A stretch of DNA of 64,000 nucleotides, taken from assembly GCF_001693485.1 (NCBI RefSeq), contig NZ_MAXC01000008.1, positions 62,001-126,000 of the forward strand. Reading direction: 5' to 3'. The position numbers were made by a program, and so were the translations under genes. The stretch comes from Bradyrhizobium sp. LMTR 3. Lineage in GTDB: Bacteria; Pseudomonadota; Alphaproteobacteria; Rhizobiales; Xanthobacteraceae. The notes under the pieces are model-generated. The model did not search any database, was not told the origin of the DNA, and was given only the letters and a program-made list of their open reading frames with translations. Within the stretch, counting starts at the first letter, position 1, and every line of letters starts with the position of its first letter. Below are positions 7,715 through 19,400 of this stretch, one piece after another.

Positions 7715-10504
7715 TCAGCCGCGACGGCGCCTTGGTGCGGGTGTTGCCGCGCCATTGTACCTGGCCTTCAGCACCGCGACCGGCAGATGCATCAGCAGGT
7801 CTGACAGGCGCAATTGCGCAGCATCGGCGTCGGCAAAACCTTCCATCGCGTAGCCGCCAACGTTCAGCGCGGCGTCGTAGTTCTCCGGACCGGGCCAATG
7901 TCTGCCGCCATCGGTAAACGGCGCAAACCATCGTGTGACCACGACGATCGCAGCATCGCGGCCGCGCCGCCGGGCGAACGCGATGAAATGGTCGCGACGC
8001 GGTCCGCTAACTTCCAAGGGTTCGTAATCGCCGCTTGTGAACGTGTCGGCGAATTCGGTTCGAAGCTTGAGCAGATGCCGTGTCCAAGCCAGCTTCAGAT
8101 GACCGCTCGGCCACTTCTCGACCAGCCGATCCCAATCCGGATTCTCCACCGCGCCCAGCCGGCCTGCGCGTTCGGCAAAGTCGACGGGCCGCCGGTTGTC
8201 GGGATCGACCAGCGAAAAGTCCCAAAGTTCCGTGCCCTGATAGAAGTCCGGTACGCCCGGTATCGTCGACTTCAGCGTGATCTGGCTGAGCGAGTTCAGG
8301 GCGCCCAGCAACGAGAGCCGCTGCGCCAGCGTCTGCAGGGAATTCAGGAATTCGCCCGACAGTGAGGGATCGAGAATCTTCGCGATGAAGCCTTTGACCC
8401 CCGTCTCGTAGGGCGCGTGGGGATTGAGCCAACTCGTTTCCTGCTTGCCCTCGCGCGCCGCCTTCAGCGCATATTCCTGCATCCGGTCCACGAACGAAGC
8501 GTCGTCCGGCTGCCATGCCCCCACCAGCGCCTGATACAGCATGTATTCGAACGCAGCCGACGGCGCGCGCAGATCGCCATCGACCGAAAGATGCGGCGCG
8601 TTGAGCAGTTTCCATCGGGCTACCGTGCCGGTCCATTCGCCCGGAATTTCCGAAAGCGCGAGGATGCGCGCACGCGCATCCTCGCCGCGCTTGGTATCAT
8701 GCGTCGCGGTCGCGGTCATGCCATGCGGCCATTCCCTGGCGCGCGCCTCCATCATCCCGTGAAAATCGTCAACCGATACCGCCCTTGCGGCGGGATCGCC
8801 GCCGACCTCGTTGAGGGCAAGCAGGCGGTGGTAGCGATAGAACGTCGTGTCCTCCAGCGACTTTGCCATCATCGGTCCGGTGAACTGCTGCATCTTCAAG
8901 GCAAACCGGCGCACCCGCGGCGCGCTGTGGTGGGTACGTCCGGGCTTGATCAGGTCCATCGTCAGGGCGTCGCTCAGGAAATCGAAGATGCCGTCATCGG
9001 CGGCAAACCAGTCGGCGCGCGCCCGTTCGATCGTCCCTGCTATCAACTGGCGGTCATGCGCAGATGGGCCCGACGCCGTCAGGTAGGTGCGGTAAACCGG
9101 AAAGTGCAGCACGTAGAGTTCGAGTGCCTGCCGCAGGCTGTCGGCAGAATAGTCGCGGGTGGAATAATGCCCGCTGGCAATCCGCGCCAAGAGGCGCGTC
9201 AGCACCGTGAACTCGCTGGTCAGCAGCGTTTCCAGCACGCGACGCTTGGCCTCCCGCAGGATCGGTTCGAGTTTCGGCGAAAGATTGCTGATCTGCCGCC
9301 AGATCTCGTCGAGCGGCTCCAGGCCGCTTCCGTCGGTCAGCACATGGGTGATCGCGTTCAGCCACTCATAGCCGGTGGTGCCGTGAACGCCGGAGAATGG
9401 CGGCAGCTTTTCGTGCTCGCCAAGAATTTTCTCGACCACCACGTAGAAGGGCCTGCTCCGCCCGCCAAAGCCATCGCGGATCAGCCGGCGCAGGCGCTGG
9501 AAATACTGGACGGGATCGCGCAGGCCGTCGATGTGATCGAGCCGCAACCCCGCAAGCTTTTCCTCCGCAATCAGCCGTTTGACCAGGCGATGGATCGCCT
9601 CGAAGGTGCCGGTGTCTTCGATGCGCAGGCCCGCCAGCGTGTTGATATCGAAGAAGCGCCGGTAGTTGATGTCACTGGAAGCGAGCCGCCAGTGGCCGAG
9701 CTTGTAGTGCTGGCGTTCGAGCAGATGATGCAGCGCCAGCGTTGCAGCGGCGCGATCCGGCCCGGCCCGATAGGCTGCAAGCCCATGCGCGATGATCTCG
9801 GCGGCGCCCGTGATGCCCTTCAACTCGGCTTTGAACGCTGGTGCTTCCTTGCGGTTGGGGCGTCGCGGCCCCTGATAGCGGGAGGCCGGCGCAAGCATGG
9901 CCCTGCCGGACGCACTTTCCTCCGCGCCCGCTTCCTTGACGATCATACGCAGGATTTCGCCATAACGCTCCGGCGCGATCGGCAGCCGATGCTCAAAGTA
10001 CCAGGCCGAAAAACTGCCTTCGCCGGCGTCGTAGCGCAATTCGATCTCGCCGTTTTCCAGCGCCTGACCGTAGGACGAGCCGATGATTGGCAGCAACACC
10101 CCGCCGCGGGCGCGGTATGGCAATTGTTCCCAGTCGATGTCGAAGGAGGCCGCGTGCGGCGAGGCGGGACCCCACTCGAGCATGTCGAGCCACCATGGAT
10201 TATCGTCAAAATGCACGCCGACATGGTTGGGCACGAAATCGAGGATCAGCCCGAGATCATGTTGCCGCAGCATGGCGCTCAGCCGCTCGAAGCCGGCTTC
10301 GCCGCCGAGCTCTGGATTGAACTGGGCATGGTCGATGACGTCGTAGCCATGCGCGCTGCCCTTGCGGGCGCGCATGAAGGGCGATGCATAGAGATGGGTG
10401 ATGCCGAGCGCCTTCAGGTAAGGCACCACGGAAACGGCGGCGTCGAAATCGAAATCCGCCGACAGTTGCAGGCGGTAGGTCGCGATCGGGATCGCCGGGG
10501 GCAT
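7715..10504 (-). CDS. treY: Malto-oligosyl-trehalose synthase
   Basis: TreY (929 residues, GH13) isomerises the reducing-end alpha-1,4 bond of maltodextrins to alpha-1,1, the first step of the TreYZ route from glycogen to trehalose. It begins IPIATYRLQLSADFDF, the family's conserved N-terminus, and contains LILDFVPNHVGVH, RRFFDINTLAGLR, the catalytic GLRLDHIDGLRDP (nucleophile Asp), VVEKILGEHEKLP (acid Glu) and ATATHDTKRGEDAR near residue 600. The length is normal. It is the last gene of the operon, four bases after treZ, and probably depends on the upstream promoter. Confidence 0.96.
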   Translation of the reverse strand: MPPAIPIATYRLQLSADFDFDAAVSVVPYLKALGITHLYASPFMRARKGSAHGYDVIDHAQFNPELGGEAGFERLSAMLRQHDLGLILDFVPNHVGVHFDDNPWWLDMLEWGPASPHAASFDIDWEQLPYRARGGVLLPIIGSSYGQALENGEIELRYDAGEGSFSAWYFEHRLPIAPERYGEILRMIVKEAGAEESASGRAMLAPASRYQGPRRPNRKEAPAFKAELKGITGAAEIIAHGLAAYRAGPDRAAATLALHHLLERQHYKLGHWRLASSDINYRRFFDINTLAGLRIEDTGTFEAIHRLVKRLIAEEKLAGLRLDHIDGLRDPVQYFQRLRRLIRDGFGGRSRPFYVVVEKILGEHEKLPPFSGVHGTTGYEWLNAITHVLTDGSGLEPLDEIWRQISNLSPKLEPILREAKRRVLETLLTSEFTVLTRLLARIASGHYSTRDYSADSLRQALELYVLHFPVYRTYLTASGPSAHDRQLIAGTIERARADWFAADDGIFDFLSDALTMDLIKPGRTHHSAPRVRRFALKMQQFTGPMMAKSLEDTTFYRYHRLLALNEVGGDPAARAVSVDDFHGMMEARAREWPHGMTATATHDTKRGEDARARILALSEIPGEWTGTVARWKLLNAPHLSVDGDLRAPSAAFEYMLYQALVGAWQPDDASFVDRMQEYALKAAREGKQETSWLNPHAPYETGVKGFIAKILDPSLSGEFLNSLQTLAQRLSLLGALNSLSQITLKSTIPGVPDFYQGTELWDFSLVDPDNRRPVDFAERAGRLGAVENPDWDRLVEKWPSGHLKLAWTRHLLKLRTEFADTFTSGDYEPLEVSGPRRDHFIAFARRRGRDAAIVVVTRWFAPFTDGGRHWPGPENYDAALNVGGYAMEGFADADAAQLRLSDLLMHLPVAVLKARYNGAATPAPRRRRG

Positions 10505-10508
10505 TTTC

Positions 10509-12260
10509 CTATCCGATGCGCCAGTGCACCGACCATGGCGGGACGCTATTGCCCAACTCGCTACCCCAGATCAGGGTTCCTGCAGCTTCGCCGTGGCTGA
10601 CGGCCTTTTCCGACAGGTTGGCGATGAGGCGAAGCGCGGTGCCATCGCCCATGCGCCAATCGGCTGTCAGCAACCCGTTGCTTTCCGCGTCTGCTTTCCC
10701 AAAAGCTGCGCCGGCCAGCCGCGGTACAATCTCCTGCCGCCGGACCTGCAACAGGTTTCGCACCATGGTCAGGCGTTTCCGTCCCGCCGGAGCGTCGCGG
10801 CCATCCCAGTCGAGAACGGCGGAATCGCGGGTCGAAGCGGCGAGCGCGTCGGGGACTTCATCGCCATATTCCGCATAGGCCCAGGCCAATTCGATGCGGC
10901 GGCCCTTCCGAACCGCGTCGGCGAGTTCGCCGCCGAAATCGCAGAAGAAGGGGAAGGGGACCGTCGAGCCCCATTCCTCGCCCATGAACAGCATGGGGAT
11001 GGGAGGAGCGATCAGCAGGACCTGAAGCGCCGCCTCGATCATCCGCGCGTCGGCGTTGCCTTCCAGCCGGTCGCCCAGCGCACGATTGCCGATCTGGTCG
11101 TGGTTCTGCAGGAAGTTGATGAAGGCGGTCGGTGCAAGATGGCCGCTCGGCTCGCCACGCCTGACGCCGCGAAAAGCCGATGGCTCGCCCTGGTAGACGA
11201 AACCTGATGACAGTGAGCGGGCGATATCCGATCTCGGCGCGCGCTGGTAATCGCCATAATAGCCCTGCTTCTCGCCGGTCATCAGCACGCGCCAGGCGTG
11301 ATGGTAATCGTCGTTCCATTGCGCGCGGTATTTGCCGTGCGGAGGGTCCTGGACGGAATCCAGGATGCTGGCGCGGTTGTCGCCGTTCTCCAGCACGAGG
11401 TGAATGTGCCGGCCGGTTTCCGCAGCCAATTGGCCGGCGGCGGCGCTGATGTCATGCAGCAGCGACAACCCGCCCGGTTCAACGATCGAGTTGACGGCAT
11501 CGAGCCGCAGTCCGTCGAAGCGGTAGTCGCGCAGCCAGGAGAGCGCGTTCTCGATTGCAAAGCCGCGGACTTGCCTGACGCGATAGTCTATCGCACTGCC
11601 CCATGGCGTGTGGGCTTCGGTGAAGAAGGAGGGCGCATAGCGGCCGAGATAATTTCCCTCGGGGCCGAAATGGTTGTAGACGACGTCAAGCATCACCATC
11701 AGCCCGCGCAGGTGCGCCTCGTCGATCAGCTCCTTGAGATCTTCGGGACGGCCATAGGAGCTGTCGGGTGCGTACCACAAGACGCCGTCATAGCCCCAGT
11801 TGCGGGAGCCGGCGAAATCCGCCAGCGGCATCAATTCCAATGCGGTGATGCCGGTTGCTACGAGATGGTCGAGCCTGTCGATCATGGCGCGATAGCTGCC
11901 TTCCGCGGTGAAGGTGCCGACATGCGTCTCGATGATCACCGCTTCCTGCCACGGCCGTCCGTGCCAGCTTGCGGCCCGCCACGGATAGGCGTCATGGTCG
12001 ATCACTTCGCTCGGGCCCAAAACGTCCTCGGGCTGAAACAGCGAAGCTGGATCGGGGACATCGAGTTCGCCATCGATGCGGAATTTGTAGCGTGCGCCGG
12101 CCTTGACACCGGCAATATCGGCCGTGAACCAGCCGTCCTCGCCGCGCCTCATCGCGTGAGGCTGCTCCAGCATCACCTCGACGCGTTTGGCCGCCGGCGC
12201 CCACAGCCGAAACCGCGTGCCGTAGTTTGTCAGAAGCGGGCCGAATTGCCGGTCATTCAT
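10509..12260 (-). CDS. treZ: Malto-oligosyl-trehalose trehalohydrolase
   Basis: TreZ (583 residues, GH13) releases trehalose from the product of TreY. An N-terminal CBM48-like domain (FRLWAPAAKRVEVML) precedes the TIM barrel, with [17 protein letters not shown], the nucleophile Asp in FDGLRLDAVNSI, the acid Glu in HLVLENGDNRAS and the transition-state Asp in FLQNHDQIGNRALGDR. ATG at 12260 overlaps the glgX stop (ATGA), so the genes are translationally linked; the open frame continues upstream only as a shadow of glgX. C-terminal residues LIWGSELGNSVPPWSVHWRI fit the family's final beta domain. Confidence 0.95.
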   Translation of the reverse strand: MNDRQFGPLLTNYGTRFRLWAPAAKRVEVMLEQPHAMRRGEDGWFTADIAGVKAGARYKFRIDGELDVPDPASLFQPEDVLGPSEVIDHDAYPWRAASWHGRPWQEAVIIETHVGTFTAEGSYRAMIDRLDHLVATGITALELMPLADFAGSRNWGYDGVLWYAPDSSYGRPEDLKELIDEAHLRGLMVMLDVVYNHFGPEGNYLGRYAPSFFTEAHTPWGSAIDYRVRQVRGFAIENALSWLRDYRFDGLRLDAVNSIVEPGGLSLLHDISAAAGQLAAETGRHIHLVLENGDNRASILDSVQDPPHGKYRAQWNDDYHHAWRVLMTGEKQGYYGDYQRAPRSDIARSLSSGFVYQGEPSAFRGVRRGEPSGHLAPTAFINFLQNHDQIGNRALGDRLEGNADARMIEAALQVLLIAPPIPMLFMGEEWGSTVPFPFFCDFGGELADAVRKGRRIELAWAYAEYGDEVPDALAASTRDSAVLDWDGRDAPAGRKRLTMVRNLLQVRRQEIVPRLAGAAFGKADAESNGLLTADWRMGDGTALRLIANLSEKAVSHGEAAGTLIWGSELGNSVPPWSVHWRIG

Positions 12261-14332
12261 GCCGCGCCCGCAAAGACAAGCACCGACCGCGGCGGCGCGC
12301 TGGTTTCGACGCCCGAAGCGAATTCGGCGGCGGCCAGCACGGCCTCGGTCGTGTTCAGTACCTGCTGCCAGCTCTTGTATTCGGGCATTGGCGGCAACTT
12401 GAAAGCAATCTCTTCGGGCGCAGCGTTCAGCACGATAAAGATCGGCGGCTGACCTGGTTCCAAGGGCCCCAGCACATAGGCGAGGAACCGTCCTTCCGGA
12501 AAATTCCAGTCGGCTTCCTGCATCTCCTCGGCTGCCGGCGTCAGCCACAGCACGCCGTAGGAGCCGTCCTTGCGCCGCCCGGAGAGCCAGCGCTGGTAGC
12601 GCAGTTGCGGGAAGCGCCGGCGCAGCGCGGTCATATGGCCGACGAAATCGGTGAGGTCGTCGCCTGGCTTGCCGAGATTTTCCCAGTTGACCCAGCCGAT
12701 CTCGTTGTCCTGGCAATAGGCATTGTTGTTGCCGTTCTGCGAATTGCCGACCTCGTCGCCGGCCAGCATCAAGGGCGTCCCCTGCGCGAGGAACAGGCAG
12801 GCGAGCTGGTTCCTGCGGAGCTGCCGGCGCAGCGCCACGATCGCGGCGTCCGTGGTCGGGCCCTCATGGCCGCAATTGTTGCTGTGGTTGTCGTTGGAGC
12901 CGTCGCGATTGTCCTCGCCGTTTGCCTCGTTGTGCTTCTCGTTGTAGCTGAACAGGTCGGTCAGCGTGAAACCGTCATGGACGGTGATGTGATTGATGCT
13001 GGCGCGCGTTGCGCGATTGTCGTGATGGAACAGGTCGGATGAGGCGGTCATGCGGCGCGAGACCTCGCCGATCAGGCTGCCTTCGCCGCTCCAGTAGCGC
13101 CGCAACGCACTGCGATAGCGGTCGTTCCATTCCGACCATTGTGAGGGAAACGCGCCGACCTGATAGCCGCCCAGGCCGAGGTCCCACGGCTCGGCGACGA
13201 GTTTTACGGTTGCCAGCACCGGGTCCTGCCGCACGGCCGTGAGGAACGCCGAATTGCGGTCAAAACCGTTTGGCTCGCGCGCCAGCGTGGTGGCGAGGTC
13301 GAAGCGGAAGCCGTCGACGTGACAGACCTCGACCCAGTAGCGCAGCGAATCCATCACCATCTGCAGCACGCGCGGATGGGTGAGGTTGACCGAGCTGCCG
13401 CAGCCGGTGAAGTCGTCATAGTAGCGCGGATGCTCTTTGTTGAGCCAGTAATAGGATGCATTATCGATGCCGCGGAAACACAGCGTTGGGCCGAGATGAT
13501 TGCCTTCGGCGGTGTGATTGTAAACTACGTCGAGCATCACCTCGATGCCGGCGTCGTGCAGCCGCGCCACCGTGGTGCGGAACGCATCGAGCGCATTGTC
13601 CTGCGCATAGCGCGGCTCCGGCGCGAAGAACGCCAGCGTGTTGTAGCCCCAGTAGTTGGAGAGCTTCTTTTCTACCAGCACCCGGTCATCGATCAGGCCG
13701 TGGATCGGCAACAGTTCGATGGTGGTGACGCCGAGCCGCTTGAGATGGTCGATCATCGCCGGCGAGCACAGCCCGCCATAGGTGCCGCGCCAGCCCGGCG
13801 CCACATCGTCGCGCCTCTGTGTCAGGCCTTTGACGTGGGCCTCATAGATGACGGTGTCTTCCCAGGCGATGTTCGGTCGTATCTCGCGGCGGCCCCAGTT
13901 GAAGGTTTCGTCGACCACGACCGCCTTCGGCATGCCGCGGGCATTGTCGCGGCGGTCGAACGAAAGATCCTCGCGCGCGCTCCCCGTTCGATAGCCGAAA
14001 TGCGCGTCGCTCCACACCAGCCTGCCGGCGAGCCGCTTGGCATAGGGATCGAGCAACAGCTTGTTGGCGTTGAAGCGGTGTCCCCGCTCCGGCGCGTAGG
14101 GGCCATGGACGCGATAGCCGTAGAGCTGTCCGGGCGAGACGTCGTTGAGATAGCCGTGCCAAACGTCCTCGTTGCGCTCGGGCAGTTCGATTCGCTCGAG
14201 TTCGCGGCGGCCCTGGCCGTCGAACAGGCAAAGCTCGACCTTCTCCGCATTGGCCGAGAACAGCGCGAAGTTGGTGCCCCTGCCGTCCCAGCTTGCTCCG
14301 AGGCGGGCGGGACTTCCCGCGGACAATCGCAT
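12257..14332 (-). CDS. glgX: Glycogen debranching enzyme (isoamylase type)
   Basis: GlgX/TreX (691 residues) hydrolyses alpha-1,6 branch points, freeing linear maltodextrins for TreY. The N-terminal CBM48 domain begins [16 protein letters not shown]; the GH13 barrel shows [16 protein letters not shown], nucleophile Asp in [12 protein letters not shown], acid Glu in [17 protein letters not shown] and the third acidic residue in [16 protein letters not shown]. Length and motifs are normal. It starts 3 bases after the glgB stop and overlaps treZ by 4 bases. Placement directly before treZY suggests the TreX role in trehalose synthesis as much as general glycogen breakdown. Confidence 0.95.
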   Translation of the reverse strand: MRLSAGSPARLGASWDGRGTNFALFSANAEKVELCLFDGQGRRELERIELPERNEDVWHGYLNDVSPGQLYGYRVHGPYAPERGHRFNANKLLLDPYAKRLAGRLVWSDAHFGYRTGSAREDLSFDRRDNARGMPKAVVVDETFNWGRREIRPNIAWEDTVIYEAHVKGLTQRRDDVAPGWRGTYGGLCSPAMIDHLKRLGVTTIELLPIHGLIDDRVLVEKKLSNYWGYNTLAFFAPEPRYAQDNALDAFRTTVARLHDAGIEVMLDVVYNHTAEGNHLGPTLCFRGIDNASYYWLNKEHPRYYDDFTGCGSSVNLTHPRVLQMVMDSLRYWVEVCHVDGFRFDLATTLAREPNGFDRNSAFLTAVRQDPVLATVKLVAEPWDLGLGGYQVGAFPSQWSEWNDRYRSALRRYWSGEGSLIGEVSRRMTASSDLFHHDNRATRASINHITVHDGFTLTDLFSYNEKHNEANGEDNRDGSNDNHSNNCGHEGPTTDAAIVALRRQLRRNQLACLFLAQGTPLMLAGDEVGNSQNGNNNAYCQDNEIGWVNWENLGKPGDDLTDFVGHMTALRRRFPQLRYQRWLSGRRKDGSYGVLWLTPAAEEMQEADWNFPEGRFLAYVLGPLEPGQPPIFIVLNAAPEEIAFKLPPMPEYKSWQQVLNTTEAVLAAAEFASGVETSAPPRSVLVFAGAA

Positions 14333-14335
14333 GCG

Positions 14336-16483
14336 TCAGCTTTCCGGTACGAGAAAGATCGCAGCCAGAGGCGGAATGGTGAGGCTGAGTTCGGGGATGG
14401 CGCCTTCCAGGGTGTGGACTTCGCCAACGTTGCCGACATTGCTGCCGCCATAATGCGCCGAGTCGGAATTGAGCGCTTCCCTCCACTTGCCTGCGAACGG
14501 CACCCGGACGCGATAGTTGTGATAGACGTTCGGCGAGAAGTTCACGACCACGAGGCAGCGCGCGTGCGCATCGAGACCCTTGCGCAGCCAGGCAAAGACG
14601 TTGCCGCCGGAATCGTGGGTGATGACCCATTCAAATCCCGCTTGGTTGCAATCCATCTGGTGCAGCGCCGGCACGCTGCGATAGAGCCGGTTGAGGTCGC
14701 GGATCAGGTTCTGCATGCCGCTATGGCGGTGCTGCGCCAAAAGGTGCCAGTCGAGCGAATGATCGTGATTCCATTCGCGCTCCTGGCCGAACTCGCAGCC
14801 CATGAACAGGAGCTTCTTGCCGGGATGGCCGAACATGAAGCTGTAGTAGGCACGCAGGTTCGCAAAGCGCTGCCACTCGTCGCCGGGCATGCGGCCGAGG
14901 ATCGATCGCTTGCCGTGCACGACTTCGTCATGTGACAACGGCAAAATGAAGTTTTCCGAAAATGCGTAATGCAGGCCGAACAGCACGTCGCCGTGATGGT
15001 GCTTCCGGTAGATCGGATCCTTGCCGATATATTTCAGCGTGTCGTGCATCCAGCCCATGTTCCATTTGAAGCCGAAACCGAGCCCGCCATATTCGACCGG
15101 CCGCGAGACCTGCGGCCATGCGGTGGATTCTTCCGCAGCCGTGGTGGCTTCCGGAAAATGCCCGAACAGTTCGATGTTGAAGCGGCGCAGGAACTCGATG
15201 GCTTCGAGGTTTTCCCGCCCCCCGAGCCGGTTCGGGATCCACTCGCCGGCGGGCCGGCTGTAGTCGAGGTAGAGCATCGAGGCGACGGCATCGACGCGCA
15301 GGCCATCGATGCCGTAGCGATCGAGCCAGAACAGCGCGTTGGACACCAGGAAATTGACCACTTCGGTGCGGCCGTAATTATAGATCAGCGTGCCCCAGTC
15401 GAGATGGCGGCCCTGCATCGGGTGGGCGTGCTCATAGAGCGCGGTGCCGTCGAAATAGCCGAGCCCATGCGGATCGTCGGGAAAATGTCCGGGCACCCAG
15501 TCGAGCCACACGCCGAGCCCCTCGCGATGGCAGGCATCGACGAGGGCGGAAAAATCTTCCGGCGGGCCGAACCGGCTGGTCGGCGCGTACAGGCCGGTCG
15601 GCTGATAGCCCCAGGAGCCGTCGAAGGGGTGTTCGCTGACGGGTAGAAACTCGAGATGGGTAAAGCCCATGTCCTTCGCATAGGCCGGAAGCTGTTCGGC
15701 GAGGTCGCGATAGCTCAGCCATTCATTGCCGTTCTTGCGCCGCCAGGAGCCGAGATGAACCTCGTAGATCGAGATCGGCGCTTCCAGCGCGTTGATGCCC
15801 GACGGCGCCGGGCGCGGATGCGCAATTCTGCTTTCGTCGACGACGATCGAGGCCGTCGAGGGCCGGACTTCCGCCGCAAAGGCCACCGGATCGGATTTCA
15901 GCGGCAGATGCCGTCCGTCCGAGCCGGTGATGTCGAACTTGTACCGGTCGCCGGCGCGGGCATGGGGCACGAACAGCTCCCAATAGCCGACGCCGCGCAC
16001 CCGCATCGGATGCCGCCGCGCATTCCAGAAATTGAAATCGCCGACAACGCTGACCGCCTTGGCGTTCGGCGCCAGCACCACGAACGCCACGCCGTCGACG
16101 CCATCGAGTATCATCGGATGCGCGCCGAGCTTGTCGTAGATCCGCCGATGGGTGCCTTCGCCCAGGAGATAGAGGTCGAAGTCGCTGAGCACGGGCGGAA
16201 AGCGGTAGGGGTCGTCGAGATCGACGACGTTCTCGCCGAAACGGGCGCGGAGCTGGTAGCGTTTCGATCCGTTCGGCAGCGCGCCTGCAAACAGCCCGGC
16301 ATCGTGGATGCGCTCAAGCGGCGCCGTCTCGCCTTGCTCGCCGATCGCCTCCACGTTGGACGCTTCGGGGATGAAAGCGCGCACCACGCTGTGTCCGCCT
16401 TCGCTGTGCAAGCCGAGATAGCGAAACGGATCCGAATGCTTGCCTTCGATGATTGCGTAGGCCTCTGCGGATAGCTTGGTCAT
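14336..16483 (-). CDS. glgB: 1,4-alpha-glucan branching enzyme
   Basis: GlgB (715 residues, GH13) cuts an alpha-1,4 chain and reattaches it through alpha-1,6 links to form branched glycogen. It has the duplicated N-terminal domains of long GlgBs (N1 about 10-110, CBM48 about 120-220), then the barrel with nucleophile Asp398 in [12 protein letters not shown], acid Glu in [11 protein letters not shown] and Asp in [15 protein letters not shown] at 16483 overlaps the treS stop by 4 bases; an in-frame upstream extension lies wholly inside treS and is not used. No glycogen synthase or GlgC is in the window, so the substrate must come from elsewhere or from a maltosyl-phosphate route. Confidence 0.95.
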   Translation of the reverse strand: MTKLSAEAYAIIEGKHSDPFRYLGLHSEGGHSVVRAFIPEASNVEAIGEQGETAPLERIHDAGLFAGALPNGSKRYQLRARFGENVVDLDDPYRFPPVLSDFDLYLLGEGTHRRIYDKLGAHPMILDGVDGVAFVVLAPNAKAVSVVGDFNFWNARRHPMRVRGVGYWELFVPHARAGDRYKFDITGSDGRHLPLKSDPVAFAAEVRPSTASIVVDESRIAHPRPAPSGINALEAPISIYEVHLGSWRRKNGNEWLSYRDLAEQLPAYAKDMGFTHLEFLPVSEHPFDGSWGYQPTGLYAPTSRFGPPEDFSALVDACHREGLGVWLDWVPGHFPDDPHGLGYFDGTALYEHAHPMQGRHLDWGTLIYNYGRTEVVNFLVSNALFWLDRYGIDGLRVDAVASMLYLDYSRPAGEWIPNRLGGRENLEAIEFLRRFNIELFGHFPEATTAAEESTAWPQVSRPVEYGGLGFGFKWNMGWMHDTLKYIGKDPIYRKHHHGDVLFGLHYAFSENFILPLSHDEVVHGKRSILGRMPGDEWQRFANLRAYYSFMFGHPGKKLLFMGCEFGQEREWNHDHSLDWHLLAQHRHSGMQNLIRDLNRLYRSVPALHQMDCNQAGFEWVITHDSGGNVFAWLRKGLDAHARCLVVVNFSPNVYHNYRVRVPFAGKWREALNSDSAHYGGSNVGNVGEVHTLEGAIPELSLTIPPLAAIFLVPES

Positions 16484-19400
16484 GAGGCCTCGAAGGACGG
16501 TTGTGACAACATCTTGACAATTCCGCTCAGTGGCACGCGCAGCCATTCCGGCCGGAATGACAGTTCGTGCTCGATCTCGTTCAAGGCCTTCTCGAGCAGA
16601 AAGAAGGTCAGCAAGCCGTCTGCCGCGGTCGGATCGGCCGGCCAAAGCCGTTGGTCGGTCATCGCTTCGCGGTAGGCGGCGAGAAATGCGGCCGTCGCCC
16701 GGTCCCGCCATTCGCCAAGCGCCGCGCCGAGCTTGCCGTGGTCATCGTGGGCTACTTTGAGCGCGCGCTCAAGGGCTGCGGTTGCCGAATAATCGATCGA
16801 GCGGATCAGGCTTGCGATGTCGCGTGCTGCGGGCATCTTGCGCCGGCGTTCGGCGATACTGCGCCGCGGCGCGCCTTCGAAGTCGACGATGAAGATATCG
16901 TCCTTGACGATCAGCAACTGGCTGAGATCGAGGTCGCCATGGCCGCGAATGTTGGCGGCGTCGGCCTCACGCAGCAGCAGCGATTCCAGCCAACCCGGCA
17001 GGGCCGGCTGCAACGCCAGCACCTGATCGGCCAACGCCCGGTCGGCGTCCTTCAGCGCCTCTCGCCGCTGCCGAAGCGCATCGAAGACGCGCCCGGCGCT
17101 GAGCATCAGATCGTCGACCCAGCGCTGCACGTCGTCGCCGCTGGTCGGCTCCGGCGCGAATTCGGCAAGCTCGCCGTTGCTGGCGAGCGCAACATGCAGC
17201 TCGGCGACGCGCCGTCCGGCCTGCGCGATGTAGCGCAGATAAGGGATCTCTTCCTCGCGCTCGCCGGGATGGATGCTCGCTGCGAGCAGGCTCTGCTCCT
17301 CGACGAAGCGATCCAGATAGGCCGCACTCATGGTCCAGAGGTCGCCCTGATTGGCGATGAAGGCGTGAACGACGCCGACCGCGCTCTTCTCGTTGCCCTC
17401 GACCAGCTCGGCGCTGCCGAGCAGTGCCGGCGCATTGGGAAAGTTGGCGACATCAGTCAGGAAGCGTCCGATCTCGATTTCGGGATTGGGACCGGCCTGA
17501 AGCGTCCGATAGATCTTGACGGCATAGTCATTGTCCACCAACGCGGTGCTGCGCGGCAGTTCGGATTCAATGGTGCGGATGTGCTCCGGCTGCCGGATCG
17601 ACTTGTCGCCGAAGCGGCTGGTCGGGCGAAATTCGAGCCGCAAGCCCTGTTCGCTCTCGTCGACCGTCAGCGACTGCTGCAGATTGCGCAAAAACAGCGC
17701 GACGAAGATCGGGTCGGTGGCAACGTCGAGCAGCGTTCCCTCGCGCGCGCCCTGGCGAACGGCGGCCAGCGCATGCGGATTGTAGCGCTCGCGGTCGAAG
17801 CGGACCCATTCGATCTGCATCGGCAGCACGTAGCGCGTGGTGACGCCGCGTTGCGTCGCTTCGAAAAAAGCGAGCCACGGCCGGTTGTCGCCGATGTCGC
17901 AGAACGGAATCGCCGACGTCAGTTTCGGATGGATCGCCTTGGCCGAGCGTTCCGGATACCAGCGGCTGCGTGCCAGATGTCCCGGAAGCACGTCGCGCTC
18001 GAACACGCCGCGCTCGCGCGCCAGCGATACCCAGGTCGCGTTCAACGGCACCACCAGCGTTTCAAACTCGGGCACCGCGCGCTGCGGAACCGGCGCCGAT
18101 TTGTCGCGCTCCTGCAGTTCGAACCAGTAGAAGCCGTAAGGCGACAGCGTGATCATGTAGGGCAGCTCGCCGATCGCCGGGAAGCGCGTGCGGCCGAGCA
18201 TTTCCAACGGGATGCGGTCCTTGAAGGCGGAGAGATCCAGTTCGGTCGCCTGAGCCGATCGCGACAGATTGGCGACGCACAGAATGACCTCGTCCCCGTA
18301 CTGGCGCACGTAGCACAGCACCGAGCGGTTTTCCGGGCGGATGAATGTCATGCTGCCGCGGCCGAAGGCGATCGTGGATTTGCGGACCGCGATCAGCCGC
18401 TTGGTGGCAGAGAGCAGCGAGGAGAGGCTGCGCGACTGTGCCTCGACATTGACGGACTCGTAGCCATAGACCGGGTCCATGATGGTCGGCGCGTAGAGCC
18501 GCGCGGGGTCGGAACGGGAGAAGCCGCCATTGCGATCCGGCGTCCACTGCATCGGAGTGCGGACGCCGTTGCGGTCGCCGAGATAGATGTTGTCGCCCAT
18601 GCCGATCTCGTCGCCGTAATAGATGATCGGCGTGCCCGGGAACGAGAACAACAGCGAATTCATCAGCTCGATCTTGCGCCGGTCATTGTCCATAAGCGGC
18701 GCCAGCCGCCGCCGGATGCCGACATTGATGCGGGCGCGGGGATCGTTGGCGTAGGTCGACCACAGGTAATCGCGCTCGACGTCGGTGACCATTTCCAGCG
18801 TCAGTTCGTCGTGGTTGCGTAGGAACAGCGCCCACTGGCAATTGCCCGGAATATCCGGCGTCTGGCGCAGGATGTCGGTGATCGGAAAACGGTCTTCCTG
18901 CGCGATTGCCATGTAGATGCGCGGCATTAGCGGAAAATGATAGGCCATGTGGCATTCGTCGCCACGGCCGAAATATTCCTGAACGTCCTCCGGCCATTGG
19001 TTGGCCTCGGCCAGCAGCACCTTGCCCTTGGCGTAGGCGTCGAGCTCCTGGCGCAGTCGCTTGATGACCGCGTGGGTCTCGGGAAGGTTCTCGTTGTTGG
19101 TGCCGTCGCGCTCGCAGAGATAGGGAATGGCGTCGAGCCGGAAGCCGTCGACCCCGGTGTCGAGCCACCGCTTCATCACCTGCACCAGCGCGCTTACCAC
19201 GCGCGGGTTGTCGAAATTGAGATCCGGCTGGTGCGAAAAGAAGCGGTGCCAGTAGAACTGGCCGGCCTCCGGGTCCCAGGTCCAGTTCGACTTCTCGGTA
19301 TCGGTGAAGATGATCCGCGTGCCCAGATATTTCTGGTCGGTATCGCTCCAGACATACCAGTTGCGGGCAGAGGAATTCGGGTCCGAGCGGCGGGCGCGCT

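Noticed and set aside
8417..10600. Long plus-strand open frame (over 700 codons)
   Set aside because: Antisense to treY; His/Arg/Ala-biased shadow frame with no family match.
16567..18822. Long plus-strand open frame (about 750 codons)
   Set aside because: Antisense to the treS fusion; shadow frame.
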